From the NCBI RefSeq assembly GCF_001650695.1, contig NZ_LWQS01000056.1, positions 1-53,395 on the forward strand: a stretch of DNA of 53,395 nt. The letters are read 5' to 3'. The stretch's first letter is position 1. Each line of letters opens with the position of its first letter. The stretch comes from Chloroflexus islandicus. GTDB taxonomy: Bacteria; Chloroflexota; Chloroflexia; Chloroflexales; Chloroflexaceae. Positions 52,436 to 53,395 of this stretch are shown in pieces. The position numbers and the translations under genes were made by a program. The notes below the pieces were generated by a model. That model had not been told where the DNA came from. It ran no database searches and saw only the letters and a list, made by a program, of their open reading frames with translations.

Positions 52436-52993
52436 TTATTCAACCAACCGGGTCACTTGCAAGAAGTCAAGTTCTACCGGCGCTTCGCGACCGAAGAACG
52501 AGACCAGCACCCGCACGCGGCCCCGCTCGTGGTCGATTGCATCAACAATACCCTCGAAATCGGTGAACGGGCCATCGATAATCTTGACGGCCTGCCCCTT
52601 CTGGTAGCTGACGCGCACCTTCGGCGCTTCGCCCTCCATCTGGCGCAGGATGGCCTTTACCTCTTCATCCTCAAGCGGGGTCGGCTTATTCCCATGCCCG
52701 ACAAAGCTCGTCACACCCGGCGTATTGCGCACCACATACCACGAATCATCGGTCAGGCGCATTTGCACCAAGACATAACCGGGGTAGATCTTCTTGTTGA
52801 CCGTGCGGCGCTGGCCATTCTTGATTTCAATCTCTTCTTCGGTCGGCACAATGACACGGAAAATCTGGTCTTGCATCTCCATCGAAGCAATGCGATGCTC
52901 CAGATTTTGCTTCACTTTATTCTCGTAGCCGGAGTACGTGTGAATCACGTACCAGCGCCGATCATCAGTCTCTTTTTCTTTTTCCTCAGACAT
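52436..52993 (-). CDS. nusG: Transcription termination/antitermination protein NusG
   Basis: A 185-residue NusG. The NGN domain has RRWYVIHTYSGYENKVKQNL and YPGYVLVQMRLTDDSWYVVRNTPGVTSFVG. The KOW domain has KGQAVKIIDGPFTDFEGIVDAIDHERGRVRVLVSFFG. Length normal. It couples RNA polymerase, ribosome and Rho. In the order secE, nusG, rplK. Confidence 0.97.
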   Translation of the reverse strand: MSEEKEKETDDRRWYVIHTYSGYENKVKQNLEHRIASMEMQDQIFRVIVPTEEEIEIKNGQRRTVNKKIYPGYVLVQMRLTDDSWYVVRNTPGVTSFVGHGNKPTPLEDEEVKAILRQMEGEAPKVRVSYQKGQAVKIIDGPFTDFEGIVDAIDHERGRVRVLVSFFGREAPVELDFLQVTRLVE

Positions 52994-53017
52994 GGGCAGC
53001 CCCCGTTCGCGAACAGC

Positions 53018-53245
53018 TTACTGGACGAGGCTCACGAGGCTCGTGTAGAGGAAGGTGAAGATCGAATCACCAATAAACAGCAGCAACCCGATCACCAACG
53101 ACACCGCAATCACGAGCACCGTCAGGCGAATCGTCTCTTCGCGGCTTGGCCAAACGACTTGCCGTAACTCGCTGCGCGTCTCGCGAAACGTGCGCACGAG
53201 GATGTTTTCTTGAATGTCGCGCTCTGTATCTTTGGCCACGGCCAT
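53018..53245 (-). CDS. secE: Preprotein translocase subunit SecE
   Basis: A 75-residue SecE with one C-terminal membrane helix (about 46-68) and a basic segment RETRSELRQVVWPSREETIRLT before it, which is the family signature. A GAAGGG site precedes the ATG. It is part of the tuf-secE-nusG block. No rpmG (L33) fits between it and tuf. Confidence 0.93.
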   Translation of the reverse strand: MAVAKDTERDIQENILVRTFRETRSELRQVVWPSREETIRLTVLVIAVSLVIGLLLFIGDSIFTFLYTSLVSLVQ

Positions 53246-53264
53246 TGTATACCCTTCACTTTGA

Positions 53265-53296
53265 AGCTGCCGGCGGCGGCAAGGCCACCGGCAGCT
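53265..53296 (-). terminator. Hairpin between tuf and secE
   Basis: AGCTGCCGG and CCGGCAGCT, 9-bp stem, 14-nt loop, just past the tuf stop. No U-tract, so it may be partial or a processing site. Confidence 0.45.
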
Positions 53297-53317
53297 CAGC
53301 GAATCCGGCCTCAGGCG

Positions 53318-53395
<78 letters not shown>

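Overview
The window is a dense, GC-rich bacterial chromosome segment of about 53.4 kb. Gene content and style point to a filamentous anoxygenic phototroph of the Chloroflexales, close to Chloroflexus. This rests on recognisable protein style: PPC-domain lipoproteins, SH3b-tailed membrane proteins, TPR proteins, paired GT4 enzymes, clostripain-like and GH18 surface proteins, and many short intergenic hairpin repeats. No species was confirmed. I see no phage, insertion sequence, CRISPR array or plasmid function. Most genes are chromosomal housekeeping or envelope genes.

Layout. 1-5.98 kb: a DUF3267 zincin, a GT4 glycosyltransferase, a long TPR protein whose 3' end has been tandemly copied, a molybdopterin-binding protein, a short DUF3352 protein and a small membrane protein. 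6.1-20.2 kb: peptidases and amino-acid enzymes (aminotransferase, M32, M42, glutamate dehydrogenase, YugP-like protease), a GH18 protein with a small zincin, uridine kinase, a DUF2156 protein, a dual-specificity phosphatase and a GNAT. 20.2-24.4 kb: a second GT4, a two-HTH regulator and a divergent S9 peptidase. 24.6-29 kb: a MarR regulator with a heterodimeric ABC exporter. 29.4-34.6 kb: a degenerate clostripain homologue, amidase GatA, an orphan S18 and a Fur-family regulator. 34.6-37.2 kb: a tight cassette of pseudokinase, acetyltransferase and nucleotidyltransferase. 37.3-46.6 kb: a class III aminotransferase, a PPC lipoprotein, EttA, tRNA-Gln, PRPP synthetase, a CorC-type protein, cytidine deaminase and a membrane-anchored protein. 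46.7-49.8 kb: SRP RNA and a 985-residue helical-repeat protein with a broken P-loop. 49.9 kb to the end: tuf, secE, nusG, rplK, rplA, rplJ, rplL on the minus strand, with an attenuator-like hairpin in front of rplJ.

Regulation. Many genes have an extended -10 of the form TGG-TAYNNT without a good -35. A few have full promoters. The best is a perfect TTGACA-N17-TATAAT in front of the two-HTH regulator, next to a near-consensus divergent promoter for the S9 peptidase. A TTAGTT-N5-AACTAA palindrome sits at the predicted start site of the MarR-ABC operon. Gene ends carry short hairpins of a few recurring families with 3-nt loops. One of these lies between rplJ and rplL.

The items I find least ordinary are the pseudokinase cassette, two large surface or cytosolic proteins that lost catalytic residues, the 86-bp tandem amplification at the TPR gene end, and a duplicated promoter upstream of a 72-residue membrane protein. 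None is proven to be a new system. They are the places to look first.
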